From Oscillospiraceae bacterium (GTDB taxonomy: Bacteria > Bacillota > Clostridia > Oscillospirales > Ruminococcaceae), in the NCBI GenBank assembly GCA_900770285.1, contig CAAGJO010000004.1:9349-73348 (forward strand): DNA of 64,000 bases, in the 5' to 3' direction. A program made the position numbers and the translations under genes. Of this stretch, positions 26,571 through 35,554 are shown piece by piece. How positions within the stretch are numbered: position 1 is the first letter of the stretch; every line of letters starts with the position of its first letter. The notes beneath the pieces are model-generated. The model saw only the letters and a list, made by a program, of their open reading frames with translations, searched no databases and was not told the origin of the DNA.

Positions 26571-26602
26571 AGGGGCTGTGCAAAGGATAGTGCACAGCCC
26601 CT
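26571..26602. terminator. Intrinsic terminator between galE and spoVS
   Basis: A perfect 12-bp GC-rich stem (26571-26582 with 26591-26602) with an eight-base loop. The minus-strand side is followed by TATTTTTATA, so it mainly serves spoVS; the plus side lacks a T run but the stem is strong. It lies between convergent genes. Confidence 0.8.
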
Positions 26603-26620
26603 AATTGATGCCAATATGTT

Positions 26621-26881
26621 TTATCTCTGTTCGCAAATTAGTCGGATTGCTGTTCGTTCTTCATCGTCAATTACTACATTTGCAAAAGCAGGAATACAAA
26701 TTAAATCTATTCCTATGGGTGCTAAGTAACCACGGGCAATAGCTATAGCCTTTATAGCCTGATTTGTTGCGCCGGCGCCAACTGCTTGCACTTCAACAGC
26801 GCCGCTGTCTCTTATAACTCCGGAAATTGCTCCTGCTACAGAATTTGGTACGGATCGTGATGAAACTTTTAGAATTTCCAT
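26621..26881 (-). CDS. spoVS: Stage V sporulation protein S
   Basis: An 86-residue Alba-like protein needed for normal spore coat and septation steps in Bacillus and conserved in many Bacillota. The sequence opens MEILKVSSRSVPNSVAGAIS and includes EVQAVGAGATNQAIKAIAIA and ERTAIRLI, the near-invariant SpoVS blocks. The start is ATG 26881, with GGAGGTTTAATA just before it; the open frame extends 20 codons upstream without family similarity. It has its own promoter (26933-26960). It lies next to ymdB, as in Bacillus, and supports a sporulation-lineage host. Confidence 0.95.
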   Translation of the reverse strand: MEILKVSSRSVPNSVAGAISGVIRDSGAVEVQAVGAGATNQAIKAIAIARGYLAPIGIDLICIPAFANVVIDDEERTAIRLICEQR

Positions 26882-26932
26882 TATTAAACCTCCATTATTA
26901 AGATTGTGGTAATTTCCTTTGTCCACAATAAT

Positions 26933-26960
26933 ATTATACACTATTACACAAAAAAATCAA
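26933..26960 (-). promoter_or_regulatory. Promoter of spoVS
   Basis: On the minus strand TTGATT (26960-26955), 16-bp spacer, TATAAT (26938-26933), in the 101-bp gap after ymdB. No clear sigma-H site was found. Confidence 0.55.
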
Positions 26961-26982
26961 GTTATTTGAGAAAATTTGTTAA

Positions 26983-27750
26983 TTATCTATAGATAATTCG
27001 TTCTATTTTTGTAGCTTTGCCCAACTTTTCGTCAAATGATATAACGATACCATTGATAAAACATGGATTTTGGCTTTCTTTGAATGTAACAGGTGCATGA
27101 AATCTGAGTTTATCAATAGCACAGGTTGATTCAACGCCTAAAACAGAAAGTTCAGGTCCTGTCATTCCTACGTCTGTTATATATGCAGTATGGTCTGAAA
27201 GAATTGTTTCATCTGCCGTCTGGACGTGTGTATGAGTACCAAAAATTCCTGTGACTCTGCCTGCCAGATATTGTCCCATAGCTTTCTTTTCTGATGTGGC
27301 TTCTGCATGAAAATCAACAAATATATTTGGTGTTGATATCTTGTCAAGTATTGAATCTATCGTGGTGAACGGGTTATCCAGTGAGTCAAGATAAACCGTG
27401 CCCATAAGGTTTACAACAGCAATTTGTGTATAGCCCATATCAATACAGGTATATCCGTGACCTGCAACTCCGTTAGGAAAATTTGCAGGTCGAAGCAGAT
27501 TTGGTTCCAGATCATATATTTCTGTAAATTCACGTTTTTGAAAACAATGATTTCCTGTTGTGATAACATCGGCACCCATATTTTTCAGTTCTTGAAATGA
27601 TTTTTGATTAATGCCATTGCCGGGGGCAGAATTTTCACCATTTATTATAAGAATATCAATGCTGTATTTTTGTTTCAGCATGTAAATATTTTGGCTTAAA
27701 AATTCAGTTCCTGCTTTCCCGACAACATCGCCAATAAATAATAAATTCAT
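26983..27750 (-). CDS. ymdB: YmdB-like metallophosphoesterase (TIGR00282 type)
   Basis: A 255-residue calcineurin-like phosphodiesterase of the YmdB family, which in Bacillus hydrolyses 2',3'-cyclic nucleotides and influences biofilm and motility programmes. Metal ligands are visible in FIGDVVGKAG, NGENSAPGNG, TTGNHCF, VDFHAEATSEK and GTHTHVQTADE. AAAGGAGTTATT precedes the ATG. It lies after the ftsH terminator and before spoVS, the conserved ymdB-spoVS pairing; RNase Y, its usual third partner, is not here. Confidence 0.93.
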   Translation of the reverse strand: MNLLFIGDVVGKAGTEFLSQNIYMLKQKYSIDILIINGENSAPGNGINQKSFQELKNMGADVITTGNHCFQKREFTEIYDLEPNLLRPANFPNGVAGHGYTCIDMGYTQIAVVNLMGTVYLDSLDNPFTTIDSILDKISTPNIFVDFHAEATSEKKAMGQYLAGRVTGIFGTHTHVQTADETILSDHTAYITDVGMTGPELSVLGVESTCAIDKLRFHAPVTFKESQNPCFINGIVISFDEKLGKATKIERIIYR

Positions 27751-27821
27751 AATAACTCCTTTAAATGTAATAATCTTATTATATACTAAAGTGTCTTAAA
27801 AATCAATAATGAAGTATAAAA

Positions 27822-27852
27822 AACAGTGCATCCAATTATGGATTGCACTGTT
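27822..27852 (-). terminator. Intrinsic terminator of ftsH
   Basis: On the minus strand a 12-13-bp stem with one bulge (27852-27839 with 27834-27822), loop of about four bases, followed by TTTTTATA. It lies 11 bp past the ftsH stop and ends the dnaB-ftsH run. Confidence 0.8.
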
Positions 27853-27862
27853 AATCAATGTG

Positions 27863-29809
27863 TTATTCTTCAGAAGCATTATCAGATGATTCTGATGTTT
27901 GGCTGTCAGTATCAGATTCTATTTCATCGTGAGGAGTAAACTCTTCTTCAGTAAGTTCACCTGTCATGAGCTTTTCAAAAGTGTCTCCGTCAACTTTTTC
28001 GTAAATCATAAGATATTTTGCAACGGTGTGGAGTTTATCCATATGTGTTGTAAGAATATCTTCAGCTTTTACAAAAGCATCTTCAATAATATTTCTGATT
28101 TCTGAATCTATTTCTGCTGCAACGCTTTCAGAATAGTCCGGAGTAGAACTGTAATCTCTGCCCAAAAATACTTCATGTTCTCCTCTGCCGTAAACTACAG
28201 GACCAAGATTATCACTGAAACCATAGCGAGTAACCATATTTCTTGCTGTGGAAGTAGCTCTTTCAAGGTCGTTTGATGCACCTGTTGATATATCGTCCAG
28301 TATAAGCTTTTCTGCAACACGTCCACCTAAAAGTACGATGATGTTTTCAGCCATTTCCTTTTTGCTTACATAAGATTTATCTTTTTCAGGAAGGCTCATT
28401 GTATATCCGCCGGCCTGGCCGCGTGGAATAATAGATATCTGATGAACTTTGTCCTGTGTCGGACAATAATATGTGCAGATTGCGTGACCGCCTTCATGAT
28501 AAGATGTAAGACGCTTTTCGGCTTCGGTAACAACTCTTGATTTCTTTTCAGGACCGGCAATAACCTTAATAGATGCCTCTTCCAAATCCTGATTGGTAAT
28601 TGCCTTTCTGTTAGCTCTTACAGCCAAAAGTGAGGCCTCATTGACAAGGTTTTCAAGTTCAGCACCGGTAAATCCTACAGTAGATCGAGCTATTGTTTTA
28701 AGGTTAACATCAGGAGCAAGAGGTTTATTTCTTGTATGGACCTTAAGAATTGCTTCACGACCCTTTACATCAGGAGCGTTAACGTAAATTTGTCTGTCGA
28801 AACGTCCCGGACGGAGAAGAGCAGGGTCAAGAATATCACGTCTGTTTGTTGCTGCAATAACTATAACAGAATCATTTTCTGTAAAGCCGTCCATTTCAAC
28901 AAGCATCTGGTTAAGAGTTTGTTCACGTTCATCGTGACCGCCTCCAAGGCCGGCACCTCTCTGACGACCTACGGCATCGATTTCGTCAATAAAGATAATT
29001 GAAGGTGCATTTTTCTTTGCCTGTTCAAACAAATCTCTGACACGGGAAGCACCGACACCAACAAACATTTCTACAAAGTCAGAACCTGAAATTGAATAGA
29101 ATGGAACATTAGCCTCGCCTGCCACAGCTCTGGCAAGGAGAGTTTTACCTGTACCAGGAGGGCCCAAAAGTAAAACTCCTTTAGGAATTCGTGCACCGAG
29201 TTCTGTATATTTCTTAGGATTTTTAAGAAACTCAACAACTTCTTTAAGTTCTTCTTTTTCTTCATCAGCACCTGCTACATCGTCAAACGTAGCTTTCTTG
29301 CTGTTTGGCGCTTGTTTGACATTAGTTTTGCCGAAGGATGCCATTTTGCCGCCGTTGGCATTTTTCATCATCATAACCAGGAACAGGACCATAACACCAA
29401 TCATAAGAAGAGTTGGAATTAAATTCAGCCAAAAAGAATTATCTGAAATCGGTATAAGATTATACTTTAATGGATTGTCAGGATTAGCCTTGTCGTATTT
29501 CAGACGATAATTTTCAGCATCTTCACCGCCTAAAACTTCTTGTGCAAAGATAGATACATTAGGAACTTTATAGCTCTTGACTTCATTTTCACCTTTGAGC
29601 TTATATGTCATTTTACCGGAACCGAGATCCAGTTCAAACTCTGAAACTTCAAGGTTATCAAAATGTCTGATTATTTCTGAATAAGGAACTTCATCTTTAG
29701 CTGTACTCATAGATGAAAGCATATAAACCAGCCCAAAAATAATAACAGCAGATATGAGCAAATAAATCAGAAGTGATTTTCCTGTGCTTTTGGTATTCTT
29801 ATTATTCAA
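27863..29809 (-). CDS. ftsH: ATP-dependent zinc metalloprotease FtsH
   Basis: Membrane-anchored AAA+ protease for quality control of membrane and regulatory proteins. TM1 is at about 12-32 and TM2 at about 127-148, flanking an extracytoplasmic domain. Walker A GPPGTGKT is at 216-223, the Walker B FIDEIDAVG follows, and the second-region TNRRDILDPALLRPGRFDR holds the arginine finger. The zinc site HEGGH is at 438-442. Start is TTG 29809, with AAAGGAC about nine bases before it. The C-terminus is acidic. It is 31 bp after hpt; tilS-hpt-ftsH is a conserved Bacillota order. Confidence 0.97.
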   Translation of the reverse strand: MNNKNTKSTGKSLLIYLLISAVIIFGLVYMLSSMSTAKDEVPYSEIIRHFDNLEVSEFELDLGSGKMTYKLKGENEVKSYKVPNVSIFAQEVLGGEDAENYRLKYDKANPDNPLKYNLIPISDNSFWLNLIPTLLMIGVMVLFLVMMMKNANGGKMASFGKTNVKQAPNSKKATFDDVAGADEEKEELKEVVEFLKNPKKYTELGARIPKGVLLLGPPGTGKTLLARAVAGEANVPFYSISGSDFVEMFVGVGASRVRDLFEQAKKNAPSIIFIDEIDAVGRQRGAGLGGGHDEREQTLNQMLVEMDGFTENDSVIVIAATNRRDILDPALLRPGRFDRQIYVNAPDVKGREAILKVHTRNKPLAPDVNLKTIARSTVGFTGAELENLVNEASLLAVRANRKAITNQDLEEASIKVIAGPEKKSRVVTEAEKRLTSYHEGGHAICTYYCPTQDKVHQISIIPRGQAGGYTMSLPEKDKSYVSKKEMAENIIVLLGGRVAEKLILDDISTGASNDLERATSTARNMVTRYGFSDNLGPVVYGRGEHEVFLGRDYSSTPDYSESVAAEIDSEIRNIIEDAFVKAEDILTTHMDKLHTVAKYLMIYEKVDGDTFEKLMTGELTEEEFTPHDEIESDTDSQTSESSDNASEE

Positions 29810-29840
29810 TATATCACAGTCCTTTCCTTAATTTACATTA

Positions 29841-30362
29841 TTAATTTTCAGGTGTTAAAACACCAACATAAGGCAGTTCTCTATATTTTTCATTGTAGTC
29901 AAGACCATAACCAACTACAAACTTGTCATCAATTCTGAAACAGCAATAATCAGGATGTATATCAACAACACGTCTTGACGGTTTATCCATAAATGTAACC
30001 ATTTTAACGCTGGAGCATCCCATGCTGATAAATTTATTTTTCAATGCAAAAAGAGTCTGTCCTGAGTCGATAATATCTTCAATGATCAGAATATCTTTTC
30101 CTTTAACTTCAAAGCTGCTGTCACAATCAATTTTAACATCTCCTGTGCTTTCAGTTCCAAGATAGCTTTTTGCTCTTATGAAATTAAGTTCAACATCAGC
30201 TGACAAAGTCCTGAAAAGATCTGCTGTAAAAATAAAAGCTCCTTTTAAAACAGACACTGCAGTTATAGTTTTTCCTTTGTAGTCTTCGGAAATAATATCT
30301 GCAATTTCTTTGACCTTTGCTTTGATTTCTTCTTCGCTGATCATTTCTGTTATTTGATCCAT
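29841..30362 (-). CDS. hpt: Hypoxanthine phosphoribosyltransferase
   Basis: Purine salvage: makes IMP or GMP from hypoxanthine or guanine with PRPP. The 173-residue form starts at ATG 30362 (MDQITEMISEEE), with AAAGGAAATGATTTT before it; an upstream in-frame start within the tilS end lacks a site. The PRPP motif is IIEDIIDSGQTL, and VSVLKGAFIF and FRIDDKFVVGYGLDY are typical of the family. In Bacillus, TilS and HprT together affect ftsH expression, and the same three genes adjoin here. Confidence 0.95.
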   Translation of the reverse strand: MDQITEMISEEEIKAKVKEIADIISEDYKGKTITAVSVLKGAFIFTADLFRTLSADVELNFIRAKSYLGTESTGDVKIDCDSSFEVKGKDILIIEDIIDSGQTLFALKNKFISMGCSSVKMVTFMDKPSRRVVDIHPDYCCFRIDDKFVVGYGLDYNEKYRELPYVGVLTPEN

Positions 30363-30402
30363 AAAATCATTTCCTTTAAAATAACATATTATTGTGACAG
30401 AA

Positions 30403-31722
30403 TTATGATATTTTAACAATAAGTAAATGTTTTGTATACTTATCTATCTTAACATTATCCGAACAGCCAAAACTATCAATATAAATTATACCGCTGTCAT
30501 CTTGAAGTATAGCTGTTTTTTCTCGCTGTTCCACAGGAATTTTAGCATTAAACAGTTTTTTTACTGATGATGTGAAATCCCTTCCGCAGAGCTGAATTCT
30601 GTCACCAGAATTTCGGTTTCTTAAAAAAACGTTCCCTTTTATTTTATCATAATCAAAGCATGTATTTGCGAATTTTTTATGAACATTTGCAAATATCCCA
30701 TTAAAATCTATAATTTCAAAAGAAACCGACTTATCAAAAAAATTATAAGTTTTGCTGAAATCGGTTATAGGCACACAAAAGTTAGTAACCGATTTATATT
30801 GTTCTATATTTTTTATATTTAATATTCCATTTTGGCATATTGCAAAATAATTTCCTGCTAGGTTGATCTTGCCGCCATTTTTCAGAATTGCTGATAAAGA
30901 GTTGATTTTATCATGACTGTAGGACAAATTGTGTTTGTTTATTACCATTGCTAAGGCACGGTTGCGAACAGCTGAATGAGCATTATCCAATTCTGAAGCA
31001 CTGTAACCATTGTCAATCTCAGCAGCTTTTAATAAGTTTTCAGCTTGATAATTCAAATATTCTTCATCTGTTTTTAGATTATCAAGCGTGTTTTTATATG
31101 TTTCATTAAGATTAGGATTAATTTCTTTCAGTACCGGTATAACAATGTTTCTGATTTTATTGCGTGAATAATTGTTTTGCAAATTAGTGGAGTCTGTTAC
31201 ATATTTTTGACCTTTATCTTTTAAAAAGAGCTCTATCTCTTGTCTTGAACATTCAATAATAGGTCTTACAATATTATCCCTTACAGGTGGTATTGAGCAG
31301 ATGCCTTTAAGGCCAGAACCTCTTGCCAGATTAAAAATAGTGGTTTCAAGACAGTCGTTGAGATTGTGTGCTGTTGCAATTTTATCAAACTCTAAACTGT
31401 TGAAAGTTTTATAGCGTAGAATTCTTCCGCTTTCTTCAAGAGAAATCTTATTCTGTACGGCATATTCTTTCACTTCAAGGCGTTTAATAATAATAGGTAC
31501 ATCAGTTGCCTTGCACAAATCAATGCAAAACTGTTCGTCATGAATACTTTCTTGTCCTCGAAGCTGATGATTAATATGACAAGCGGTAACATCATAACCA
31601 AGTTCGTGTAAACACAAAAGGAGTGATACGCTGTCGGCTCCTCCTGATAGTCCAACCAACACACGCTCACTCTTTTTGAGCATATTGTATTTTTTGATAG
31701 TTTCATTAACTTTATTAAGCAT
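30403..31722 (-). CDS. tilS: tRNA(Ile)-lysidine synthase TilS
   Basis: Adds lysine to C34 of tRNA-Ile(CAU) so it reads AUA instead of AUG. The 439-residue protein has the N-type ATP pyrophosphatase loop SGGADS at 26-31, then ACHINHQLRG and TAHNLNDCLETTIFNLARGSG, a helical middle domain, and a C-terminal region with FLRNRNSGDRIQL. GAGAGTAACTT precedes the ATG. It follows dnaB with a three-base gap and is close ahead of hpt. Confidence 0.95.
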   Translation of the reverse strand: MLNKVNETIKKYNMLKKSERVLVGLSGGADSVSLLLCLHELGYDVTACHINHQLRGQESIHDEQFCIDLCKATDVPIIIKRLEVKEYAVQNKISLEESGRILRYKTFNSLEFDKIATAHNLNDCLETTIFNLARGSGLKGICSIPPVRDNIVRPIIECSRQEIELFLKDKGQKYVTDSTNLQNNYSRNKIRNIVIPVLKEINPNLNETYKNTLDNLKTDEEYLNYQAENLLKAAEIDNGYSASELDNAHSAVRNRALAMVINKHNLSYSHDKINSLSAILKNGGKINLAGNYFAICQNGILNIKNIEQYKSVTNFCVPITDFSKTYNFFDKSVSFEIIDFNGIFANVHKKFANTCFDYDKIKGNVFLRNRNSGDRIQLCGRDFTSSVKKLFNAKIPVEQREKTAILQDDSGIIYIDSFGCSDNVKIDKYTKHLLIVKIS

Positions 31723-31725
31723 AAG

Positions 31726-33078
31726 TTACTCTCTTCGCATATCCAGCCCTCTGAAAAGGGTATATTCACCAATCCATGCAAGGTTAACAGTATCAGTGCT
31801 GCCATGACGGTTTTTGGCTATAATACATTCAGCTGTGGACTGGTCCGCAGTTTCTTTATTATAATAAGCTTCACGATGCAAAAATATAATAATATCAGCG
31901 TCTTGTTCTATAGAACCTGACTCACGAAGGTCAGAAATCATTGGACGTTTATCATCACGTTTTTCAGAACTACGTGAAAGCTGGGATAATGCTATAATAG
32001 GAACATTTAGTTCCTTTGCCATAAGTTTCAGCTGTCTTGTGATTTCAGAAACTTCTGTAACACGGCTTGTGTGCTTATTTGGGGAAGACATAAGCTGCAA
32101 ATAGTCTACTACTACAAGTCCAAGATTTTTCATTCGTCTTAGCTTTGCTTTCATTTGCGGAACATTTATTCCTGCACCGTCGTCTAAGTATATAGGTAAT
32201 TTTTGCAGCTGTTCAGCGCCTGCAGCGAGCTTTGCCCAGTCATCAGGTTCAAGCTTTCCTGAACGCAATGCTGTATTGTTAACTAAAGATTCTGCTGAAA
32301 GCATACGGCTTACTAACTGTTCTTTACCCATTTCCAAGGAGAAAATAACAACATCTTTCATTGTACTTTTGCAGCTGTTTACAGCAATATTAACAGCAAA
32401 TGCAGTTTTACCCATACCAGGACGGGCGGCAATGATAATTAAGTCGGATTTGTTAAGTCCGGATATAATTCTATCTACCTGTGAAAAACCTGTTGTTGCT
32501 CCGAGATATTCGCTGGCGTTTGGACCGCTCACGTTTTGCAGCTGTGTATAAACATCGATAATTGCCGAATCAATTCTTGTTAGTCCTCTGATTTCACTTT
32601 GTCTGATATCATATATTTTTTGCTCAGCACTGTCAATCATTGTATCTGCATCAACAGAACCTTCATTTGCGGTTTCAATAATATCATTGGCAATGTTTAT
32701 CAGAGAACGGATCTGTGCTTTTTCTTTTATGATTTTGCAATAGCTTTCGATGTTGGCAGTGGATGGAACACCTTCCATTATTCCGGTAAGATAAGCTTTT
32801 GCCATGGCAGAAGTTTCAAAGATACCAGTATCGACAGCTTCGTTGATTACTGTAATAATGTCTTCAGTTTTACCAAGAGAGAACATTCTCATAATTATGC
32901 TGAAAAGCTGCTGATGCTGTGGACGGTAAAAGCTTTCCGGTCTTAATATTTCAATAACAGAAGGCAATTTAGACGGGTCTATAAGTATACCGCCCAATAC
33001 AGCCTGCTCGGCTTCCAGTGAATAGGGCGGCTCACGTCCCAACAAATCATTTATGTTCAGTCCGTTATTGTCAGCCAT
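31726..33078 (-). CDS. dnaB: Replicative DNA helicase DnaB
   Basis: Hexameric replication-fork helicase (DnaC in Bacillus naming). It has 450 residues: N-terminal helical domain (PPYSLEAEQAVLGGIL), linker, and RecA-like motor with Walker A ARPGMGKTA, Walker B LVVVDYLQLM, and RESGSIEQDADIIIFLHR. The ATG is one base from the rplI stop, with GAGG provided by the end of rplI, implying coupled translation. No intein. The gdpP-rplI-dnaB order is conserved across Bacillota. Confidence 0.97.
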   Translation of the reverse strand: MADNNGLNINDLLGREPPYSLEAEQAVLGGILIDPSKLPSVIEILRPESFYRPQHQQLFSIIMRMFSLGKTEDIITVINEAVDTGIFETSAMAKAYLTGIMEGVPSTANIESYCKIIKEKAQIRSLINIANDIIETANEGSVDADTMIDSAEQKIYDIRQSEIRGLTRIDSAIIDVYTQLQNVSGPNASEYLGATTGFSQVDRIISGLNKSDLIIIAARPGMGKTAFAVNIAVNSCKSTMKDVVIFSLEMGKEQLVSRMLSAESLVNNTALRSGKLEPDDWAKLAAGAEQLQKLPIYLDDGAGINVPQMKAKLRRMKNLGLVVVDYLQLMSSPNKHTSRVTEVSEITRQLKLMAKELNVPIIALSQLSRSSEKRDDKRPMISDLRESGSIEQDADIIIFLHREAYYNKETADQSTAECIIAKNRHGSTDTVNLAWIGEYTLFRGLDMRRE

Positions 33079-33079
33079 T

Positions 33080-33526
33080 TTAAGCCTCGACTACATTAAT
33101 TTTTATAGAGCAGGAAACACCCTGTGACATTTTAATAACGGCATTATAATCGCCAAATGCTTTGATTTCACCGTTCAAAGCAATTTTCTTCTTATCTACG
33201 TTTAAAGAATACTGTTCTTTGATAGCGTTTGCAACATCTGATGACTTAACAGAGCCAAAAAGCTTTCCATTTTGTCCTGCTTTAAGCTTTATCACTACAG
33301 TTTTACCTTCAAGTGCAGAAGCAATTTCTTCATTTCCTGCTTTTTCAACATCAAGCTTATGCTGAGCTGATGATTTTTTGCCGTTAAGCTCGTTTAAATT
33401 TGCTGCAGTAGCTTCAACAGCCAGACCTTTGCCAATTAAAAAGTTTCTGGCATATCCATCTGCAACTTTAACAATGTCTCCTTCTTTTCCTGAGCCTTTA
33501 ACATCTTTTAATAAAATAACCTTCAT
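33080..33526 (-). CDS. rplI: Large ribosomal subunit protein bL9
   Basis: Ribosomal protein at the base of the L1 stalk. It starts MKVILLKDVKGSGKEGDIV, the standard N-domain with the GYARNFLIGKGLA loop, followed by the long connecting helix and a C-domain (KALG-type region). The start is ATG 33526; an upstream in-frame GTG at 33535 directly abuts the AAAGGAAA site and is less likely. 148 residues is normal. It lies 15 bp after gdpP and touches dnaB. Confidence 0.96.
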   Translation of the reverse strand: MKVILLKDVKGSGKEGDIVKVADGYARNFLIGKGLAVEATAANLNELNGKKSSAQHKLDVEKAGNEEIASALEGKTVVIKLKAGQNGKLFGSVKSSDVANAIKEQYSLNVDKKKIALNGEIKAFGDYNAVIKMSQGVSCSIKINVVEA

Positions 33527-33541
33527 AAAAATCACTTTCCT

Positions 33542-35509
33542 TTACTTTACATTATCTATTATATATTGGTTTATAGCTTCTTTGAGCTGTTTTTTAGCAG
33601 TTTCCATGTCGGTATCAAGCTGTGTTGCTGCCATTGTAAGGTGACCGCCGCCGCCCAATGTTTCCATAATTATCTGAACATTATATACACCGAGGCTTCG
33701 GGCTGAAATATTGATTTTGCCCTCATTTTTGAATAGAACAAATGACGCATTAACTCCTACAATCCCCAAAAGTTCATCTGCGGCCTTAGATGCTGCAATT
33801 CGTATGTCTGTATATTCCTGTTCGGTTGAGGAAATTGCGCATTTATGGTATATTTCAGCAGAATTGATTATAGCGGATTTTTCCTGATATACTTCAAAGG
33901 AATTTGAAAACAGTTTTTTAACGTCAACAGTATCTGCTCCCATTCTTTTCAGAAAAGCAGCAGCTTCAAATGTTCTTATACCTGTACGAAGAATAAATGA
34001 TTTGGTATCCAGCGTAATACCTGCAAGCATAGCACAAGCTACAGGAGAAGAGATTTTAGCGTTTGAGCCAAAATACTCTATAATTTCAGCCACCATTTCA
34101 CAGGTGGACGACGCAATTGGTTCGTGATAGAAAATCAGTGCATTTTCTATACATTTAACGGCACGTCTATGGTGATCAATAACAACCAGCTGATTGGTTT
34201 TGTTAAGTATTTCGCTTGATTCAACCAAATCAGGATTGTGGGTATCAACTATAATTACCAGTGTGTTTTCATCAATTTTTTTCAGTCCGTCTTCCGAAGT
34301 TATGTAATAATGGTTTACGTCATTGTCCTGTATATATTGAATTAATGATTTTGCCAGATTTTCTTCAAAATCAACGACAACCGATGCATCTTTTCCCAGT
34401 TTTCGCAGTGCGCAGCACATACCCGTTGCAGCACCAATGCTGTCTAGATCGCCGTGCTTATGTCCCATTATCAGTATATTTCCATGTGTATTTACAAGCT
34501 CCAGGAGAGCACTTGTTACCATTCTTGTTTTAACTTTGGTATGCTTTTCAACGCCGTTGGAAACGCCGCCGAAAAATTTATATCCGCTGTCTGTTTTAAC
34601 AGCTGCTTGGTCGCCGCCTCGTCCCAAACACATATCCAAAGCTTGTTTGGCATAAAGCTCACTTTCGGCAAGATTTTTACTATTAGAGCCGACGCCTATG
34701 GAAAGCGTGACATTTTTCTTTTCGCCCACAGAAATTTTTCTTGCTTCTTCAAGAATTTTAAAACGATTATTGATAATCTTAGACAAATAACGTTCTTCAA
34801 GAACTATCCAGAATTTATCACTGCTCATTTTTTTGGAGACGCCTGTTGTTCCGTCTATGAAATTCTCAATCAGCTTTTCAATTTCAACCAGTGCATGAGC
34901 TTTTTCACTTTCACGCAAATCTGTCCACAAGTCGTCATAATTATCAATGCAAATAATAATAACGGATTCATGAGATTGTCTTGTCTGATAATCAAGCTCA
35001 ACATAATCTGTTACGTTTTCAAAGTAAATCATGAAAAGAGATTCTTCTGATTGGGTAGCAATAGATTTTGCTCTGTAGAATTTCTTCTCAATGCAGACCA
35101 AGTCACCGTCTGGTGTAAAAACCTTCTGCATATCAATGTTTACCATATCTGTAACCTTAACGCCATAAATATCGTTGTCGGGATACACTTCATTGCCGAA
35201 AATTTTATTATACCAGATAATGCTTTCATCGCTGTCAATTATAATAACGGGAGCAGGGAAGTCCAATAAGGAATCACGCTCCGTACGGGCAATTTGAGAT
35301 GATAATTTTATAACTGCCTTTTTGGTATTGCTTTTAAAGTGAAATGTTTCAAAAATCAAAAACAGAAAACCAATAACTGATAACACTATCATGGCAATAC
35401 TTAATCCATTATGCGAATCATACAATTTTGTTGCTGCCACTATTGATGTTACTAATATTGATGCAGTAAGCAATTTTAAGGTATTTTGAAATATATTATA
35501 AAATTTCAT
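33542..35509 (-). CDS. gdpP: Cyclic-di-AMP phosphodiesterase GdpP
   Basis: Membrane protein that hydrolyses c-di-AMP and so tunes potassium and wall homeostasis. From ATG 35509 (GGAG upstream; an earlier in-frame start lacks support) it has about 655 residues: two membrane helices within the first 55, a PAS-like domain (SLLDFPAPVIIIDSDESIIWYN cut to its core IIIDSDESIIWYN), a degenerate GGDEF domain without the GGDEF signature, and DHH-DHHA1 modules. Metal ligands are in MGHKHGDLDSIG, IVDTHNPDLVE and VIDHHRR. The glycine-rich GGGGHLTMAA closes DHHA1. Gene order gdpP-rplI-dnaB is conserved. Confidence 0.95.
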   Translation of the reverse strand: MKFYNIFQNTLKLLTASILVTSIVAATKLYDSHNGLSIAMIVLSVIGFLFLIFETFHFKSNTKKAVIKLSSQIARTERDSLLDFPAPVIIIDSDESIIWYNKIFGNEVYPDNDIYGVKVTDMVNIDMQKVFTPDGDLVCIEKKFYRAKSIATQSEESLFMIYFENVTDYVELDYQTRQSHESVIIICIDNYDDLWTDLRESEKAHALVEIEKLIENFIDGTTGVSKKMSSDKFWIVLEERYLSKIINNRFKILEEARKISVGEKKNVTLSIGVGSNSKNLAESELYAKQALDMCLGRGGDQAAVKTDSGYKFFGGVSNGVEKHTKVKTRMVTSALLELVNTHGNILIMGHKHGDLDSIGAATGMCCALRKLGKDASVVVDFEENLAKSLIQYIQDNDVNHYYITSEDGLKKIDENTLVIIVDTHNPDLVESSEILNKTNQLVVIDHHRRAVKCIENALIFYHEPIASSTCEMVAEIIEYFGSNAKISSPVACAMLAGITLDTKSFILRTGIRTFEAAAFLKRMGADTVDVKKLFSNSFEVYQEKSAIINSAEIYHKCAISSTEQEYTDIRIAASKAADELLGIVGVNASFVLFKNEGKINISARSLGVYNVQIIMETLGGGGHLTMAATQLDTDMETAKKQLKEAINQYIIDNVK

Positions 35510-35554
35510 TGCTAAATCTCCTCGCTTGTTTTTCAGCAAGCATTGAAATAATAA

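Noticed and set aside
34454..35050. 198-codon open frame on the plus strand
   Set aside because: It lies entirely antisense to gdpP, has no ribosome site and shows no domain; gdpP is a clear real gene.
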